A DNA stretch of 64,000 nucleotides from NCBI RefSeq assembly GCF_022965805.1, contig NC_133106.1:38567881-38631880 (forward strand), written 5' to 3'. Numbering within the stretch: position 1 is the stretch's first letter; every line of letters begins with the position of its first letter. Under the pieces are notes generated by a model. It ran no database searches, had not been told where the DNA came from, and worked only from the letters and a program-made list of their open reading frames with translations. This DNA is from Primulina eburnea (Eukaryota; Streptophyta; Magnoliopsida; Lamiales; Gesneriaceae). The translations under genes were made by a program, and so were the position numbers. Below, piece by piece: positions 60,702-64,000 of this stretch.

Positions 60702-61290
60702 TGATGTAACACTGATGGACGGAGGACCTGTTGAAGGAAGGTAGCATTCTCCTCTTTGCTACGTTGGGCCTGTTGTTGGGTTTGACCAGCAGCTTCGCAG
60801 GCCTTATCATGGGCCTTGCTTGCTGTATTCTTAGCAGACTCCACCCAATCCTCTGTCTTCGCCTGCCCAATATAAAATATATACACACCAGTCCCCAAAA
60901 AAGAGAGCATATTTTTAGATGATATATGGTTCTTTTAATTAACAATATAATTTTCAGCTGTGGTTAGGTTTTTACTCTCTAAATTTCGTGTTTTTACTAT
61001 TTTCTATCTTAAGTATGGTCTCATCACTACTTTTAGGAATCGTCGGTTCACCTCGTTCTATTCCAATAAACTTGTACATCATAATAATATCACGGAAAAA
61101 TTCGTAAAAAAACAAATATGAAATACGAAAAATGAAAATTTTCATATCAAACATAATAAAATATCGTGGTGCATGACATGCTTTTTTTATATACATATAT
61201 TAAATATAGGTCATTGGCACAGTGTATTGAAATTGGTGTTACCTGAGCCTGGCCACGGGCTTGTCCTGCATTGAACTGACCACTCGACAT
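60500..61290 (-). CDS. KIN/LEA-like small stress protein
   Basis: Three phase-0 exons, 61290-61243, 60862-60728 and 60580-60500, give 87 residues. The start MSSGQFNAGQARGQAQ, the repetitive Ala/Gln/Lys middle (SAKNTASKAHDKACEAAGQT, then QQQAQRSKEEN) and the end HMAQGAIDGVKNTLGMGDKK match the plant KIN1/KIN2-type group. These are small, hydrophilic, amphipathic-helical proteins induced by cold, drought or abscisic acid, or expressed in pollen. Such proteins are thought to protect membranes or proteins during dehydration. No signal peptide or membrane span. A TATA box lies about 100 bp upstream. Intron 2 carries a long AAT microsatellite. No damage seen. Confidence 0.9.
60637..60701. repeat. 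(AAT)n microsatellite in a KIN intron
   Basis: About 21 uninterrupted AAT units in the second intron. Such an array is likely length-polymorphic. Confidence 0.97.
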
Positions 61291-61390
61291 CTTAAGTAGA
61301 ACTTTTAAAAGGATTTAGAAAATCAAATTTTTTTGATTTAAATCTTCGCTGATTTTTGTTGTATATGAAGTGATTAGTTTGTTTTTAGAA

Positions 61391-61401
61391 GGTATTTATA
61401 G
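61391..61401 (-). promoter_or_regulatory. TATA box of the KIN-like gene
   Basis: CTATAAATACC on the minus strand, about 100 bp before the start codon, a normal distance for a short plant leader. Confidence 0.6.
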
Positions 61402-63044
61402 AGTTAATCGACTAGTGCGATAACGACAAGTGTCTCTTTGAGGTTGTTAATCTTTATATTATACATGACCTAGTAAATGTAAAGCATGTCCAAGGTTTTG
61501 CGCAAAAAGGGGGTATCCATATGAATCACATGATGTGTGCTTTGTTTTCGCTATTTAGTTGTTATTTTTTGTGCTGCATTTTTTAAATATGATAAATTAT
61601 TTATCAAACAACAATAAAATATATTGTCAGATATATATTTTTCTCTACACACAATCAAATTGACTCATTCTTTCCTTCGGATTGTATCGTATTCTTTCTC
61701 TATATATATTCTCAAACAATAATTATCTTATTTCATATTTTATAATCAACCAGGACATTTTTTTGTTGTACAAACTTCTTTATTTGAAAGAAATGTAAAT
61801 AGGGTACTTAAAAAATTTAAGGTTTAATTAACTTAAAATCATGCCACTATATACTCCAATATCATTTCATCCATTTTAGGATTCGAAACAAGAGGGATGT
61901 GAAATATAACATCCGTACCAACTTACTTTATTGCTATTTTATTATAAGAAATTACCATCAGATAACAATAACATTCAACTGTACAAAGAAAAAAGAATCT
62001 AGGAGATATATGTTTATGTAACGATGGTGAACGAATAAAATTGGGGAAAATTAATTTTTACTTGTTGTATTTTGTTTTTTTTCTCCACCAAGTATTCAAT
62101 ACTTAGTTTTTCTACAGTAATTTTGATTTTTTTTAGTTATGTTTTATTGGATTGCTGACGTATTACGAAAAAATATTGATATGATGTTAAAACATGATGA
62201 CGTGAAATAAAAAAAAATTATATATCCAATACAATATCAGTAATTAGATTAAAATAGTCGAGAATAGTCGGGTAGAGCATGGCTTTGGACTTGAGCCTAG
62301 TTTCCTCTACTACGGTCAATCCCAGGTACCTTCAAAAGTTTCAAATCCTACTTGTAATAGATGATTGATTGATGAACTTACGATGAGGTGGACATGCATA
62401 AGTGTGACATCAGATAAAATTCAGGAGAAAAGTGAAATATTATTTACTGACGTCAGATAAAATTCAGGAGAAAAGTGAAATATTCTTTACCGAAATTAAA
62501 TAACGTACGTGTTAGAATTAAGAACTTTACAATGTGTTATCGAATACAGTAACAGTTTTAGCCATATTACGTTTTTATTTTACTATATTTTATCGTCAAA
62601 TTTATTTACTATGAATTCAGAATACTAAAACTGCGGACTCTCACTCAATGCATGCAAATCTCCAAGAAATCCATTGTATATCTGTTTACAATCAATTTAT
62701 TTTTCATGTCGATTATCGAATTAAATGAAATAATATTCCATTCCTATATATAAATATCAATGATTAAAAAGAATAACATGGTTACAAGTAATTAGTAAGA
62801 TTGAATTATAAAATAAGTTTTTTTAAAAAAATAAATAATAAAATTATAAAAGAAGAGAAGATAAGAAAAGGACAAATAAGGTTGAGTGAAAAGAGAAAAT
62901 AAGAAAAGAAAAATAAAGAAAGAGAATGGAGATGGGAAAATAGAAACCAAAAAAATAAAATAAAACGGGAGAAGTCAATATATAATGATAGATATTAGAT
63001 GGGGAAGTAAAACTTAAAAGGAGCGTGGACTCCCTTTATTAATT
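61402..63044. other. AT-rich gene-less stretch
   Basis: Upstream of the KIN-like gene. The only clear structure is a 43-bp tandem duplication at about 62407-62492 (cagataaaattcaggagaaa + agtgaaatatt twice) and purine-rich runs near 62850-62960. Confidence 0.5.
62407..62492. repeat. 43-bp tandem duplication
   Basis: Two copies of cagataaaattcaggagaaa and its continuation at a period of 43, with a few substitutions. Confidence 0.85.
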
Positions 63045-63226
63045 GAGTGAGTTTCATGTGAGACCATCTCACGGATCATAATCTGTGAAACGGATCAACT
63101 CTATCCATATTCACAATAAAAAATAATATTATTAACATAAAAAGTAATATTTTTTCATGGGCGACCCAAATAAGAGATCCGTCTCACAAATACGACCCGT
63201 GAGAGCGTCTCACACAAATTTTTGCC
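63045..63226 (-). mobile_element. Foldback MITE, copy E (inverted)
   Basis: About 182 bp, same orientation as copy D. Starts gagtgagtttcatgtgagac and ends caaatttttgcc. The flanks ttattaatt and ttatttaat are similar but not identical, so the target duplication has decayed. Confidence 0.8.
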
Positions 63227-63589
63227 TTATTTAATTTCATCTGCGGGCTACACTTTCTGCTACAATAAACAATATATGATATGATTACCACATAATTTTT
63301 AATATTTGGTAAGTATTATGCCATATAAATATAAATGGACTTTTGAACAAAATTTCTACTATGTTGGCATCACCTAATTGTAAGGATCTAAATAAGTCAA
63401 ACTATTTCTGAGCTATTCGGAGATTGGCTAGATAAAAAAAATTATTTTGAGTTCGTTTGTTAATCATATCAAGTCAAGATTGAGATCGTTTTATGTATTT
63501 TTAATTGTTATATTTTTCGTTTTGATAATTTATTAATGGATGTACACTTTTATGTCTGATTTAAAATTAGTTCATAGCCATATTTAATT

Positions 63590-63860
63590 TTTAACAAGTC
63601 GAATAAAGCTCAAACTCGAGCTGAATTGTTTGTTTTATGCTGGAAAACGAGCTGAGCTCGAGCTATGCTTGTCAAACAGATAAACGAGCTATTAATAAAC
63701 CAAGCTCGAGCCCGGAACGATTAACATGATAAACGAATTTTTAACGAGCCGGACTCGAGCTTTTCGTGAGCTTGGTAATTTCAAGACAAATCGAATTCGA
63801 ACCTGATGATAAAAGCTCGAATCGATCTCGAGCCACTGTCAATCTTAAACGAGTTAAGCT
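63590..63860. repeat. Interspersed repeat rich in GAGCTCGAGC / AACGAGC motifs
   Basis: Many short matches to ctcgagc and aacgagc occur within 270 bp of otherwise AT-rich DNA. I know this style from dispersed plant repeats but cannot assign a family or ends. The ORF through it looks accidental. Confidence 0.4.
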
Positions 63861-64000
63861 CAAATTTGATACTAGTTTGACTTATTTTGGATCACTTACA
63901 TCCCTACGTAATTGTGACATAAGGGAAAATTCAGCATATGAGGACAATAAAGGAAATATTATTTACTAACACCTAAAAAATTGAATTTTATCAAAATATG

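Noticed and set aside
60635..60910. An ORF ending in a long run of leucines
   Set aside because: It is the KIN exon 2 frame running on into the AAT microsatellite of the intron.

Overview
This window looks like nuclear DNA of a flowering plant, a eudicot. It is AT-rich, its genes have many introns with GT-AG (once GC-AG) borders, and the families are plant ones: class XI myosin, S-protein homologues, a C2/class-3 lipase and a KIN-type stress protein. The repeats are plant-type too: Ty1/copia, L1-type LINEs, hAT, a Helitron, a Cassandra-like 5S-bearing LTR and AT microsatellites. The repeat flavour suggests an asterid, perhaps Lamiales, but that is only an impression. I see no bacterial, organellar or viral gene cluster and no array-type defence system.

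Layout. 0-7 kb: the first exon of an unrecognised minus-strand gene at the left edge, then hydroxyethylthiazole kinase (THIM, +, 2 exons), convergent with a SERINC/TMS membrane protein gene (-, 12 coding exons). 7-15 kb: no host gene. It holds a 1.16-kb solo LTR with a 5-bp target-site duplication (TSD), and a 4.4-kb Helitron carrying a dead copia element and a degenerate tandem array. 15.4-16.9 kb: two S-protein homologue genes in tandem (-). 18.9-30.8 kb: an F-box protein gene (-) with only four coding exons spread over 11.8 kb. Its introns of 3.4 and 7.5 kb hold a hAT element, several LINE ends and half of a copia element, nested in one another. 33.1-47.4 kb: a complete class XI myosin gene (-), 39 coding exons, 1492 residues. 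47.4-51 kb: repeats, including a 5S-rRNA-like LTR. 51.0-59.5 kb: a C2-domain plus class-3 lipase gene (-), 18 coding exons, whose first exon appears frameshifted. 60.5-61.3 kb: a small KIN/LEA-like gene (-, 3 exons). The rest to 64 kb is repeats and AT-rich sequence.

The genes do not form a pathway; this is ordinary plant gene order. I built the exon models by hand. Every intron is supported by splice signals, reading-frame phase and family conservation on both sides, and the coding lengths of THIM, SERINC, F-box, myosin and KIN sum to multiples of three. The most unusual signals are a 180-bp foldback MITE family with five copies, a short hairpin kept with compensatory changes at the 3' end of every LINE copy, a GC-AG intron and a 3-nt coding exon in the myosin gene, and a 49-bp tandem duplication that doubles a lipase splice donor.
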